Shown: positions 1 through 8,020 of the stretch, one piece after another
Layout of the letters: each line of letters begins with the position of its first letter
Position numbering within the stretch: the first letter of the stretch is position 1
NCBI GenBank assembly: GCA_029260735.1
Contig: JAJDCR010000069.1
Location: forward strand, 1-64,000
Origin: Planctomycetota bacterium
GTDB taxonomy: Bacteria > Planctomycetota > Uabimicrobiia > Uabimicrobiales > Uabimicrobiaceae
Reading direction: 5' to 3'
Length of the DNA: 64,000 nt
Made by a program: the position numbers and the translations under genes
Notes under the pieces: generated by a model
Told to the model about the DNA's origin: nothing
The model's database searches: none
What the model saw: the letters and a program-made list of their open reading frames with translations, nothing else

Positions 1-258
1 CTTCTGTTGAGGTATTGTCTTTTGCTTTGACGATGGTCTCTTCAGGACTTACTTCTGTTGAGGTATTGTCTTTTGCTTTGACGATGGTCTCTTCAGGACT
101 TACTTCTGTTGAGGTATTGTCTTCTGCTTTGACGATGGTCTCTTCAGAACTTACTTCTGTTGAAGCATTGTTTTCTGTTTTGACGATGGTCTCTTCAGGA
201 CTTACTTCTGTTGAGGTATTGTCTTCTGTTTTGACGATGGTCTCTTCAGAACTTACTT
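1..258. repeat. 51-bp in-frame tandem repeat array
   Basis: About five copies of a 51-bp unit lie at 1, 52, 103, 154 and 205. They start with CTTCTGTTGAGGTATTGTCT on the plus strand and differ by only a few substitutions, and the array continues past the left edge. As 51 is 17 codons, copy-number change keeps the lipoprotein frame. Confidence 0.9.
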
Positions 259-550
259 TCTCTAATGTGATGACAGGAATTTCTACTTTCTCTAGATCTA
301 AGAGATTTTCCTTGGTCTCGCTTTTTTTCTCTTCTTTTTTTTGAGGAGTTTTTTTATCAGAGTTACCTCCTAAAAGAATCTCAAGAGGATCGACTTGCTC
401 TTCCTTTTTTTGCACAGGAGCGGAAAGAAGAGCTCCCTCTACTTTGGTTATCGTTGAGTTTTCTGCACTTTGAGAATTGTTCGAGTTTTCTTTCGAGCAA
501 GCGCAAAAGACTATTGCTATAACTATGGTCCAAATGAAAAACTTATTCAT
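1..550 (-). CDS. Repeat-containing lipoprotein (C-terminus beyond window)
   Basis: The minus-strand frame opens at ATG 550-548 and stays open to the left edge, so about 183 residues are visible and the C-terminus is missing. The N-terminus is a lipoprotein signal: Met-Asn-Lys, a hydrophobic stretch, then FCAC followed by Ser-Lys-Glu-Asn, with lipidation expected on the second Cys (about residue 18). A Lys/Glu-rich linker follows, then tandem 17-residue repeats of the type STEVSPEETIVKAKDNT with S/P, T/A and D/N variation. The repeats are acidic and low-complexity, suggesting an extended stalk on the cell surface or in the periplasm. No enzymatic domain is visible. Function unknown. Confidence 0.75.
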   Translation of the reverse strand, partial: MNKFFIWTIVIAIVFCACSKENSNNSQSAENSTITKVEGALLSAPVQKKEEQVDPLEILLGGNSDKKTPQKKEEKKSETKENLLDLEKVEIPVITLEKVSSEETIVKTEDNTSTEVSPEETIVKTENNASTEVSSEETIVKAEDNTSTEVSPEETIVKAKDNTSTEVSPEETIVKAKDNTSTE

Positions 551-642
551 ACTCAATACTCCCAAATCCATACTTTTTTATGAAATTTTTCTAAGCAGGA
601 TCTATTTACAAAATCTTTTTATTTCGATCTAAATAAAAACTA

Positions 643-1209
643 TTAGTGGTCGTGGTTGTGGTCGTGATCATCGTGGTCGTGATCATCGTGGTCGCCTTCA
701 TTTCCCTTCGGAAAATGAAAATGAACTTCTGCAAAAGAACTTCCCTTAATCAATATAGACTTGATTTGTGCTTCGAACATTTTTGCGTTGATTAACTCAG
801 GAGAGCTTCCTTCGAATTGAGAAGTATCTCCTATTTTTTCTCCTGTTAGCTCGCTCTCAACCGCTTCTAAATTCAGAGAAAAAGCAATTTCTTTATCATT
901 AACAGAAGAAACAAGTAAAGTAATCTCTTTTTGTTCTAATCGAATGCTCTTTTCGACCTCTCCGTCCAATACGTAAAAGGTTACCTTGCCGTTTGACTTA
1001 TCTAGAAGAATCTCTCCATGAGCAAAGTGATCTCCTAAAGCAACCAAGGCTCCTCCGTATTTGGCCGTATGATGATGTCCGTGATCATGTTTTTCGGCTG
1101 GGGATTTCCCTTTTTGCTTGTGATCGTGTTTATGATCACAGCCAAAAAGAAAGAAACAAGCTATTGTAAAAGCAATTAGGATAGAAAGAAAAGAATATTT
1201 TTTTTTCAT
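643..1209 (-). CDS. His-rich metal-binding lipoprotein
   Basis: A 188-residue lipoprotein with lipobox LFGC (Cys24). Straight after the Cys comes a His/Lys cluster (DHKHDHK, HDHGHHH) and the C-terminus is a His/Asp tail of alternating DHDHD. The central part (about residues 50-165) looks like a beta-rich periplasmic domain. Such tails bind Zn, Cu or Ni. RBS AAGGAAG precedes ATG 1209. It is the last gene of an operon behind an ABC permease (34-bp gap) and ATPase. In Vibrio, the Zur-controlled zrg locus pairs a His-rich periplasmic protein with FtsX-type ABC genes; I infer a similar role as a metal-binding partner or sensor. The metal and the direction of transport cannot be read from sequence. 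Confidence 0.75.
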   Translation of the reverse strand: MKKKYSFLSILIAFTIACFFLFGCDHKHDHKQKGKSPAEKHDHGHHHTAKYGGALVALGDHFAHGEILLDKSNGKVTFYVLDGEVEKSIRLEQKEITLLVSSVNDKEIAFSLNLEAVESELTGEKIGDTSQFEGSSPELINAKMFEAQIKSILIKGSSFAEVHFHFPKGNEGDHDDHDHDDHDHNHDH

Positions 1210-1243
1210 TAGGAACTTCCTTCAGTAATTTTTTTAGATAGTT

Positions 1244-2521
1244 TTAGGAGATAGGAATTAAATTGCTCGCAATATCTGTCTGGTAAGCTTTGAAGGCCGG
1301 AATAACACCAGAAAAAGCTCCGAGAGTAATCATTCCTATGGGAACCCAAACAAAAACAGGGTGGAATAAGAAAACTTGTAGAACAACTCCTGTTTGCTCC
1401 TGGATGATAAAGGCAGTGGCACTTAGAATCGCTAAAAAAACGAGATACCCGGTTAAACTTCCGAGTAAAGCAATCGTTGCTGCTTCTGAAATAATAGCGG
1501 CAAAAAGAGTTTGGCGTTTTGCTCCCAGAGCACGCAAGATAGCGAACTCTCGCTTTCTTTCATTCATTGTGTTGTATATACTGGCAAGGATAGATCCGGC
1601 AGCAACAAAGGCTACAAGGTAGGCAATTAGCTCCAAAACGTGATTGAGCCAACCGAGCTTTTCAAAAAAATCGGCAATCGTGCGATCAATCGGCCAGGCC
1701 AACGTGGCAACTTTTCCTTGCTTATTGACCATTTGCTCCAAGAAAAAACCCGACTCGATGCTTCGTAATTTAATCATAACGGCACTAACTTCTTTATGTT
1801 CGTCGGGAATCTCTTGCCCTGCTTCTGCTTTATATTTCTCTCCACTTCCTCGCAGGACGTGTCCCCCCATCCGAAAAATTCCTTCTATAGGAATCCAGAT
1901 AACGCGATCAGAGGGGCTATTTGTTGTTTCGAGAATTCCGACGACCACATATTCTTCCATGTGTTTCATATTGTCATCATAGATAAAACCATGATAAGGA
2001 TTAAAAGTTGAGCCTACCTTTAATCCTGTTTTTTGAGCAACGAAGCTGCCAATAACAGCTTCTCGGCGCAAGGAATTGAAAAAACGTCCTCCCTTTTGAG
2101 GAAGAAACTTTTTTCCTTTTTGGTATTCAAATTTTGTAAAAATTTCGTCGCTGGTTCCGACAATGCGGAAATTTTGGTAGTTATCTCCCACGGCATAGGG
2201 AATAGCTAACTTTACCATAGAATGCTTCTTCATCGCTAGGTATAGATTCCAAGGAATATTACCAGGTGATGTCTCCAGGTGAAAGACAGTATTAAGGACG
2301 AGTTGGAGTTGACTTCCCCGAGCTCCCAAAACGGCATCAAATCCAATAGGACCGCCAGTGAAAGCGAGACGAGATTGCTTTTGGATGACAAATATAGACA
2401 TCAAAAGTCCCGCAGCTAAGGCAACTGACAATATAGTAATCCAGGTAGATAAAGCATGTTGATAGAGGCTACGCTTAACCATAAAGATAAGCGAACCAAT
2501 ACGACTAGGATTTTTATGCAT
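1244..2521 (-). CDS. ABC transporter permease, FtsX/MacB/LolC-like
   Basis: A 425-residue inner-membrane protein. A transmembrane helix at about residues 23-45 is followed by a large periplasmic domain (about 50-290) and three C-terminal helices typical of the FtsX fold, including the family signature NERKREFAILRALGAKRQ between the first two of them. This is the MacB/LolCE (type VII ABC) layout, which usually works by mechanotransmission on periplasmic partners rather than by moving substrates through the membrane. Its start overlaps the end of the ATPase gene by 8 bp, so the two are translationally coupled. The His-rich lipoprotein downstream is the likely partner. Substrate unknown. Confidence 0.85.
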   Translation of the reverse strand: MHKNPSRIGSLIFMVKRSLYQHALSTWITILSVALAAGLLMSIFVIQKQSRLAFTGGPIGFDAVLGARGSQLQLVLNTVFHLETSPGNIPWNLYLAMKKHSMVKLAIPYAVGDNYQNFRIVGTSDEIFTKFEYQKGKKFLPQKGGRFFNSLRREAVIGSFVAQKTGLKVGSTFNPYHGFIYDDNMKHMEEYVVVGILETTNSPSDRVIWIPIEGIFRMGGHVLRGSGEKYKAEAGQEIPDEHKEVSAVMIKLRSIESGFFLEQMVNKQGKVATLAWPIDRTIADFFEKLGWLNHVLELIAYLVAFVAAGSILASIYNTMNERKREFAILRALGAKRQTLFAAIISEAATIALLGSLTGYLVFLAILSATAFIIQEQTGVVLQVFLFHPVFVWVPIGMITLGAFSGVIPAFKAYQTDIASNLIPIS

Positions 2522-3206
2522 GAGGTTGCTCCTTTGAGGAGAGGGTCAGTTGATTTACCTCTGTCATTTGCTTACGTTGATCAAATTTACTTAGAATATT
2601 TTCGTCGTGACTCACCAAAAGTAAAGCCGCTTCATTTTCAGCACAAATAGATTGAATGAGTTCAATGGCTTCCTGTCCGTGGCGAAAATCTAAATTTCCT
2701 GTAGGTTCATCCGCCAAAACTATAGCTGGTTGGTTTGCCAAAGCTCGGGCAACAGCAACTCTTTGCTGCTGTCCAATGGAGAGTTGTCTCGGGTAGTAAT
2801 GAAAACGGTCTTCTAGGCCTACTTTACTCAGTAAATCTTGGGCAAAGTCAAGATTTACTCCTGGTCCAAACATCATGCCTAAGGCAACATTCTCTAGGGC
2901 TGTGTATCCTTGAAGAAGATTGAAAGTTTGGAAAATATAACCCAGTTTCAACGCGCGAAGAGAATCTCTTTTTGCTTCTGACAAAGTAACAATATTTTGT
3001 CCTTCAATTAAAATTTGTCCTTTATCGGCCTTTAAAATGCCTGCAATGAGGTTTAAAAAAGTGGTTTTACCACATCCACTGCTCCCTTGTAAGGCAACTT
3101 GCTCACCTGCTTTCATTGCAAAATCAGGAATATTGACAACTAAGTTGCTTTCACCTTCTGGGGAAGAGTAACTCTTTTGAAGCTGTTTAATTTGGAGAAC
3201 TTTCAT
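2514..3206 (-). CDS. ABC transporter ATP-binding protein, LolD/MacB type
   Basis: A 230-residue ATPase with Walker A GSSGCGKTT (41-49), Q-loop in IFQTFNLL (about 91-98), ABC signature LSIGQQQR (142-149), Walker B IVLADEP (162-168) and an H-loop in LLVSHDE. Length and the FQTFNLLQGYTALENV segment fit the LolD/MacB/FtsE group, which pairs with FtsX-like permeases. RBS AAGGAACC precedes ATG 3206. It is the first gene of the three-gene operon, and its 5' side faces a set of 17-bp direct repeats shared with the divergent MBL-fold gene. Confidence 0.9.
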   Translation of the reverse strand: MKVLQIKQLQKSYSSPEGESNLVVNIPDFAMKAGEQVALQGSSGCGKTTFLNLIAGILKADKGQILIEGQNIVTLSEAKRDSLRALKLGYIFQTFNLLQGYTALENVALGMMFGPGVNLDFAQDLLSKVGLEDRFHYYPRQLSIGQQQRVAVARALANQPAIVLADEPTGNLDFRHGQEAIELIQSICAENEAALLLVSHDENILSKFDQRKQMTEVNQLTLSSKEQPHA

Positions 3207-3343
3207 ACGAAAGGGTTCCTTCTTGTAATTTCTTCAAGTTTGAATTCATAGAAAAATAGAATGTATAAAAAAACTTTGAAAATGCAAGTGGTTTTCAAAA
3301 GAAATAGAACCTCATTTTTCTTTCGAAATACTTTTTTTTGGGT

Positions 3344-3394
3344 TATGATGTTGCCCTTATTATGATGTTACCCTTATTATGATGTTACCCTTAT
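3344..3394. promoter_or_regulatory. Three 17-bp direct repeats in a divergent promoter region
   Basis: Three head-to-tail copies of TATGATGTTACCCTTAT (the first has GCCC for ACCC) run at 3344-3360, 3361-3377 and 3378-3394, followed by the AT-rich TATATAATATATT. They sit between the divergent ABC operon (start 3206) and the MBL-fold gene (start 3443), where a regulator would bind. Direct repeats of this kind may be operator half-sites, or just a slippage expansion. The half-site TGATGTTAC faintly recalls Zur boxes but is not a palindrome. Confidence 0.5.
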
Positions 3395-3442
3395 ATATAA
3401 TATATTCCAGATTTCAAAAAATATTTATCAAAGTGACGAAAA

Positions 3443-4351
3443 ATGAATTTATATCCTTGGTTAGACCCTCTTTGGGATAGAACTCCTTTCCCCTACAAAA
3501 CATGGACGCAGGAAGGAAAAGAGCATGGCATTCGCTATCTTAGAGTAGGGCGCGCTTATGGAAAGCAACCTATTTTCTCGGTTTATCTCTACTTATTTGA
3601 AGACACCATGATTGACACAGGATGCCCTGGCTTAGGAAAAGAAATTTGGCAGTGGACACAACAAGAAAAAATAAAGAAACCAAAAGTGCTTTTAACCCAT
3701 CACCATGAAGACCATAGCGGAAATGCAGCTTATTTGCAAAAAGAAGGTTGGGAAATATGGTCTGGTTCGAAAACAAAAAGAATTCTTGCTCAGCCTACGG
3801 CGATTAAATTTTATCAACACATGGTCTGGGGAAAATATCATCCTTGTTCGACAAAAGTTTTATCAAAAAACATTTTGATTGGAAATTTTGAAGCAAAAAT
3901 CATTCCTGTTCCAGGTCACTGCCTTGACCAAATAGCTTTTTATTTACCCGAAAGAGGCTGGCTTTTTTCCGCCGATGCTTTTGTTCACGAAAAGGTTAAG
4001 TACTTTCGAGGCGACGAAGATTTTAAACAGAGCCTAGATACCTTAGAGAAACTTTGCCAGCTCGACTTCGACGTTCTTCTTTGTGCCCATGGTCCTCGGT
4101 GGAAAAACGGAAAAAAATCGCTAGAGAAAAAATTAAATTGGTTCCGCGAAATAGAAGAAAGAACTCAAGAGTTACACCATAAAGGACTTTCTCTCGGAGA
4201 GATCACGCAGAAAATTTTTCCCCGTTCTTCTCGTTTTCTTAGCTACTTCACAGGAGGAGATATCTCTTCAAAAAACATCATCAACTCCATTCTCTATGGA
4301 TCTAAAGAGCGTCCGCAAATAGAAAAAATTTTACGCTCTGAAGAATGCTGA
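3443..4351 (+). CDS. MBL-fold metallo-hydrolase
   Basis: A 302-residue soluble protein. The metallo-beta-lactamase fold is shown by HHHEDH (86-91), GHC with a metal-binding His near 159, Asp178 in FSADAF, and a final His216 in LCAHGPRW. These are the usual two-zinc ligands of hydrolases acting on thioesters, lactones or phosphoesters. The last ~70 residues are basic and helical, as in LACTB2-like proteins that carry a C-terminal winged-helix. No signal peptide, so cytoplasmic. It is divergent from the metal-linked ABC operon. The substrate cannot be deduced. Confidence 0.85.
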   Translation: MNLYPWLDPLWDRTPFPYKTWTQEGKEHGIRYLRVGRAYGKQPIFSVYLYLFEDTMIDTGCPGLGKEIWQWTQQEKIKKPKVLLTHHHEDHSGNAAYLQKEGWEIWSGSKTKRILAQPTAIKFYQHMVWGKYHPCSTKVLSKNILIGNFEAKIIPVPGHCLDQIAFYLPERGWLFSADAFVHEKVKYFRGDEDFKQSLDTLEKLCQLDFDVLLCAHGPRWKNGKKSLEKKLNWFREIEERTQELHHKGLSLGEITQKIFPRSSRFLSYFTGGDISSKNIINSILYGSKERPQIEKILRSEEC

Positions 4352-4369
4352 AATAAGAAATTAGGCTTT

Positions 4370-4612
4370 TGGATTTATGGTCGCGTAGCGACTAAGGCGT
4401 AGCCAGGGCATTTATGCCTTACTTTTAGACACAAGATTTTGAAATTGTACTTTTAACCTTTCTTGGTTTAGTGTATTTCTTTATTACGCATGCAAAGATT
4501 ATTTTTAGGCTCGTTCGTGACCCAGGGTACCGTTCGCCTTTGGCTCACTATACCCTGGGCTACTGATATATAACACCTTTGGTGTATGGAAATTCGTGGC
4601 CATGTTATTACC
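4370..4612. repeat. Intergenic repeat, family 1 (copy A)
   Basis: The gap between the MBL and alpha/beta hydrolase genes holds two short imperfect inverted repeats. The clearer one, near 4521-4562, has CCAGGGTA and TACCCTGG arms around CGTTCGCCTTTGGCTCAC, followed by TATAACACCTTTGGTGTATG, itself an inverted repeat. Related sequence recurs near 6790-6830, 6970-7000 and 14660-14730. No coding potential. It looks like a dispersed extragenic palindrome family. Confidence 0.55.
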
Positions 4613-4625
4613 AAGATCCAATTTT

Positions 4626-6044
4626 CTATTTGCTCGTCTTCTCTTGAATCCAACTGCTTACAGTGGGTAAAAAATCTGCAGTAAAAGCTTTTTCTAAAGT
4701 AGGGTATTCTTCGGGACTGCCTGTGATGGCATCTTGGAATAGATGGTTTGCTTTGGGAAAAACTTTAATCGTGCAGTCGATATTTTCATTTTGTTCTAGA
4801 GTTTTTTCTAAATTTTGCTTGTTTAGCTCAGGGAGGACTTGCAAATCAAGCTCTCCAAAAAGAGCGAGAAGAGGGCATTTTATTTTCGCTAAAGTCATTG
4901 CGGGATCATAAGTAATAAAGTGCTTAAACCATTCACTTTGAGCCGCTTGAAGACGAGCCTGCAATAAACGATCAATATGCTGCTGAGGATTGGGGATAGA
5001 TTTTTTCTGAGCTTCAGGAAGTTTCGAGAGCTCAACTTCAAGTTGCATTCTAATTTTAACTGCAACTTCGTTCCAACCTTCTCCGGTACGAACAGCCTGA
5101 AACACTTCTTCTTGAAGAGACTGATAGAAGCTCATTTCTTCTTCGGACAAATTTTGTTGTTCCCACAAAGCTCTAGCTTGTGTGCTAATAATACGATCTC
5201 CTCGAACAGCGGTCCCTGCCATCATAATAACAAAGGATACATCAGGTGACTGCGTAGCAACCAAAGGAGCCACGATACCACCTTCACTATGGCCAAAAAG
5301 TCCGATTTTTTCTAAGTCAATATCCTTGCGTTTTTTCAAAAAAGCAATAATCTCTTTAACATCATTCGTAAAATCGAGAATACTTGCCCCTCTTAATGTT
5401 CCGGTAGATTCTCCTATTCCGCGATCATCTGTTCTTAAAACGGCAATACCTTGAGAGCCTAAATAATGAGCTATGGTGGCAAAGACAGAAAAGCCGAAAA
5501 CATTTTCATCGCGGTTTTGAGGACCACTTCCTGTAATCATAATAACAACAGGAGGAGAAGCTACTTTTTTGGGAAGAGTAAGGGTACCTGCTAAAACGAC
5601 CTCAGGAGCAACCGGAATAGAGACTTCTTCCTCTAAATAGGGAAGAGCAGCACGTTTTTTTGCTTCTGCTTCCAAATCCACTTTTTCAAGAGAGAAAACT
5701 CCCTTAAACCCAGCTTGGGTAAAATCACCCGAAATTTGATTTTCCTGTCTTTTCCCATTGAAAGTGGCCGATCCATTAGGAGAGCTTAGTTCTAAAAAAA
5801 TTTCGGGATGAATATAATGGGCCTGACTAAGAGGGACAGCTTTAACTCCTTGCGGTGGAATATCAATAGTCGCTTTGGGCATAGCCTCTTTCTGGAGAAA
5901 GGTGATAATGATTTCCATCTCTCCTCCCCCTACTTTGAGAGTTCCTTTCCATTTCCCCTCAAGACTTTCCCAGTCTTCTTGAGCGAGATTAAACGGCAAA
6001 AATAAAACGAAAGAAAAGAGCAAAAATAAAACTTTGCGAAACAT
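4626..6044 (-). CDS. Secreted alpha/beta hydrolase (esterase-like)
   Basis: A 472-residue protein with a signal peptide ending near FNLA-Q21. An N-terminal beta domain (about 25-125) precedes the alpha/beta-hydrolase domain (about 140-470). Catalytic residues are visible: nucleophile elbow GHSEGG with Ser253, Asp400 in FGELDLQV and His434 in KANHLF. The TGSGPQNRDE and RTDDRGIGES segments are typical of the secreted esterase/peptidase-like group (COG1073). The acyl substrate is unknown. Its 3' end meets the intergenic repeat region, and an AT-rich gap separates it from the divergent gene at 6236. Confidence 0.85.
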   Translation of the reverse strand: MFRKVLFLLFSFVLFLPFNLAQEDWESLEGKWKGTLKVGGGEMEIIITFLQKEAMPKATIDIPPQGVKAVPLSQAHYIHPEIFLELSSPNGSATFNGKRQENQISGDFTQAGFKGVFSLEKVDLEAEAKKRAALPYLEEEVSIPVAPEVVLAGTLTLPKKVASPPVVIMITGSGPQNRDENVFGFSVFATIAHYLGSQGIAVLRTDDRGIGESTGTLRGASILDFTNDVKEIIAFLKKRKDIDLEKIGLFGHSEGGIVAPLVATQSPDVSFVIMMAGTAVRGDRIISTQARALWEQQNLSEEEMSFYQSLQEEVFQAVRTGEGWNEVAVKIRMQLEVELSKLPEAQKKSIPNPQQHIDRLLQARLQAAQSEWFKHFITYDPAMTLAKIKCPLLALFGELDLQVLPELNKQNLEKTLEQNENIDCTIKVFPKANHLFQDAITGSPEEYPTLEKAFTADFLPTVSSWIQEKTSK

Positions 6045-6235
6045 AAAAAATACCTCATTGTTTTGGTGCTTAGATTTCTATGGAGGGCAAACAAAAATCC
6101 ATCCGTAATTCTATTTAGAGTACTTAAAACTGTCTGGAGAAATCTCTGGAGTGACATTATAATAAAAGCACTTGATATAGAAAGAAAAATTTAATGCAAG
6201 TATCGTCCTATATTCTTTATGAAAGGAAAGTGATA

Positions 6236-6742
6236 ATGAGGAAAGTTATTTTTATTTTGTTTTTTTGGAGCAGCTTGGCCATTTCCGCCCAAGAGCTAAA
6301 GTTAATTGAAAATAGAAGGCATCTTATTTCTCACAAGCTAGAAGGAAATTGGAAAATTCATACACCCATCACCCAGCATTTAAGAAATCTGGAAGATTTC
6401 CATATAAAAGAAATCTCCTTTCGCAAAGACCCGAATATTCTAAAAAATCTCCCTCCCGACTTTGTCGAAGACCTAGGTCGATTTCCCTTATACTTGGCCG
6501 GCCATTTGAGTGTACAGATCGTCAAAGAAGGAAAAGAGTCTAAGCACGATCTGGAATTTGTTATTGCAGAATATAGCGGACACCCTTGGCTTTTGTATCT
6601 ACAGAAAGAAGAGGGCAAGTATGTCGATATAGAAAGCAACTATATCTACATTGTTTCGGCAGAAGATCCGAAGAATGACTTGCTTTTTATTGGCGGGGAC
6701 AATGTGAGAGAGGCTTTTACGGCTTTGGAGAGAGAGAAGTAG
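6236..6742 (+). CDS. Secreted protein of unknown function
   Basis: I chose the ATG at 6236 over the upstream ATG at 6194 because AAGGAAAG lies just before it and it gives a normal signal peptide (MRKVIFILFFWSSLAISAQ), leaving about 168 residues. The mature part is mixed alpha/beta with no Cys. I do not recognise a family. It is probably periplasmic. It stands alone: a divergent hydrolase lies upstream and a repeat-rich gap downstream. Confidence 0.65.
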   Translation: MRKVIFILFFWSSLAISAQELKLIENRRHLISHKLEGNWKIHTPITQHLRNLEDFHIKEISFRKDPNILKNLPPDFVEDLGRFPLYLAGHLSVQIVKEGKESKHDLEFVIAEYSGHPWLLYLQKEEGKYVDIESNYIYIVSAEDPKNDLLFIGGDNVREAFTALEREK

Positions 6743-7076
6743 GGTGCGTCACCAAGGAACGGTTAGACTATGAAAAAGGACGTTTTCTTAAGTTCCATAC
6801 ACTGAAAGTGTTATACAACCTAGCCTGATCATCGAAAACCTATCTAATAAACATGTTCTGGGGAGGGTAAGGCTTATCTGAAACCGTTAAAGAAAAAGAT
6901 CATCGAAAGCCTTATTTTATATAGACTTACGAATTAGTTTGACACATATGAGACGAAGTCCAGACTTCGTCCCAGGCTGGGTTGTTACGCTCTTTCAGAG
7001 CTTAATCCCGTAGCTATAAGACATAGCTAGTAAACATCTTAAATAGAAAACCTACCCTTGCCACTTACAAAAAATG
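6743..7076. repeat. Intergenic region with copies of two repeat families
   Basis: A 334-bp gap without a credible gene. Around 6790-6830, on the minus strand, is a copy of family 1 (GGCTAGGTTGTATAACAC, then GTGTATGGAA). From 6829 to 6903 is family 2: GATCATCGAAAACC, ACATGTTC, GGAGGGTAAGGCT, ATCTGAAACCG and again GATCATCGAAAGCC. Family 2 matches 44145-44215. A second family-1-like segment lies at 6960-7000. Confidence 0.55.
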
Positions 7077-7880
7077 CTACTTCCTTCGCAAAAAAAAGCA
7101 GAGCCCTGCGAGAGAAAGAAAAACAATGCTGTTCAGTTCTGGCACAGTAGAAACAGTAGCTTCATTAAAAATAGTGCTAATTTCTGTACTACTAAGAGCT
7201 CGATTATAAACGGCCGCGTCGTCCACTAATCCCTCAAATTTAGCCCCACCAGCAGTAGAATCTGTAAAAGACCCCAGCAAAAAATTGATGTTGGAAGCAT
7301 AGTTGCCTTGGGTGTTATCGGTGGTTGATCCTTGCTCTACTCCGTCTATATAAAAACGGATACGATCTGTCGAGGTGTCTCTAACTCCAGCAATATGGTG
7401 AAGGTTTCCATCGGCTAAATGGACAGAGCCTATTAGCTGAGAGACAGCGCCTGCGGTATCGCGCATGAAAAAGCGTAGGACTGTGTCTTGGCCAGACTTA
7501 ATCAAGTCGAGTAGGTAAACGCCATTTTGACCAGAAAAAGTCTGCTTTCCCATAATCCTCTGTTCTGACAAACTGTCACTTGTTTGAAACCATGTGCTCA
7601 AAGTAAAAGAGTCGTTCAGTCCAAAGTTTAAACTACTGGAATTGGAAACACTAATGAAGTCATCTGTGCCATCAAAATTAAAGGCAGAGCCAAAAATTCC
7701 CGGAACACTCTGTGTTCCCGTCATTGTCCCATTATTACCATTCCCTGATTGATCCAGCGCCACATTTCCAGCAGCGTCCCCCGACCAATGAGCAGCCAGT
7801 CCGTTTGTGACAGATAGAGCCCAAAGAGAAGATCCTAAAGAGACTAAGCAAAAACAAATGAATGAAATAAGAAAAGGCAT
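7077..7880 (-). CDS. LamG-domain surface protein with PEP-CTERM-like tail
   Basis: Starting at ATG 7880 (GAAAGG upstream; the ATG at 7910 would add ten polar residues before the signal peptide), the protein has about 267 residues. It has a signal peptide ending near SLWA, then a LamG/concanavalin-like domain (about 30-235; GDAAGNVALDQSGNGNNGTM, FNFDGTDDFISV, GLVDDAAVYNRALSSTEI). The C-terminus is VPEL, a hydrophobic stretch, then RRK: the layout of an exosortase-recognised PEP-CTERM signal with Leu for the second Pro. LamG domains often bind carbohydrate. Probably exported and anchored or secreted through an exosortase encoded elsewhere. Confidence 0.8.
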   Translation of the reverse strand: MPFLISFICFCLVSLGSSLWALSVTNGLAAHWSGDAAGNVALDQSGNGNNGTMTGTQSVPGIFGSAFNFDGTDDFISVSNSSSLNFGLNDSFTLSTWFQTSDSLSEQRIMGKQTFSGQNGVYLLDLIKSGQDTVLRFFMRDTAGAVSQLIGSVHLADGNLHHIAGVRDTSTDRIRFYIDGVEQGSTTDNTQGNYASNINFLLGSFTDSTAGGAKFEGLVDDAAVYNRALSSTEISTIFNEATVSTVPELNSIVFLSLAGLCFFLRRK

Positions 7881-8020
7881 ATTGAAACCTTTCGGGTAAA
7901 AATTTTGCATTATCTCTGCATATTCTGATTATTTCTTTTAGAGTACCTTAAAAAATAAGACTTTGTCAACAAAGAAGCAATATTTTTTAAAATATTCATA
8001 TATTTTAATTTGAAACTATC

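Noticed and set aside
1-258. Possible CRISPR array
   Set aside because: 51-bp units are head to tail and in frame with a coding gene.
15-344. Plus-strand frame of 109 codons
   Set aside because: Mirror of the 51-bp repeat of the minus-strand lipoprotein, which has a lipoprotein signal and RBS-side context; the plus frame has neither.
3344-3394. Possible CRISPR array
   Set aside because: Repeats are contiguous without spacers and there are no cas genes in the window.
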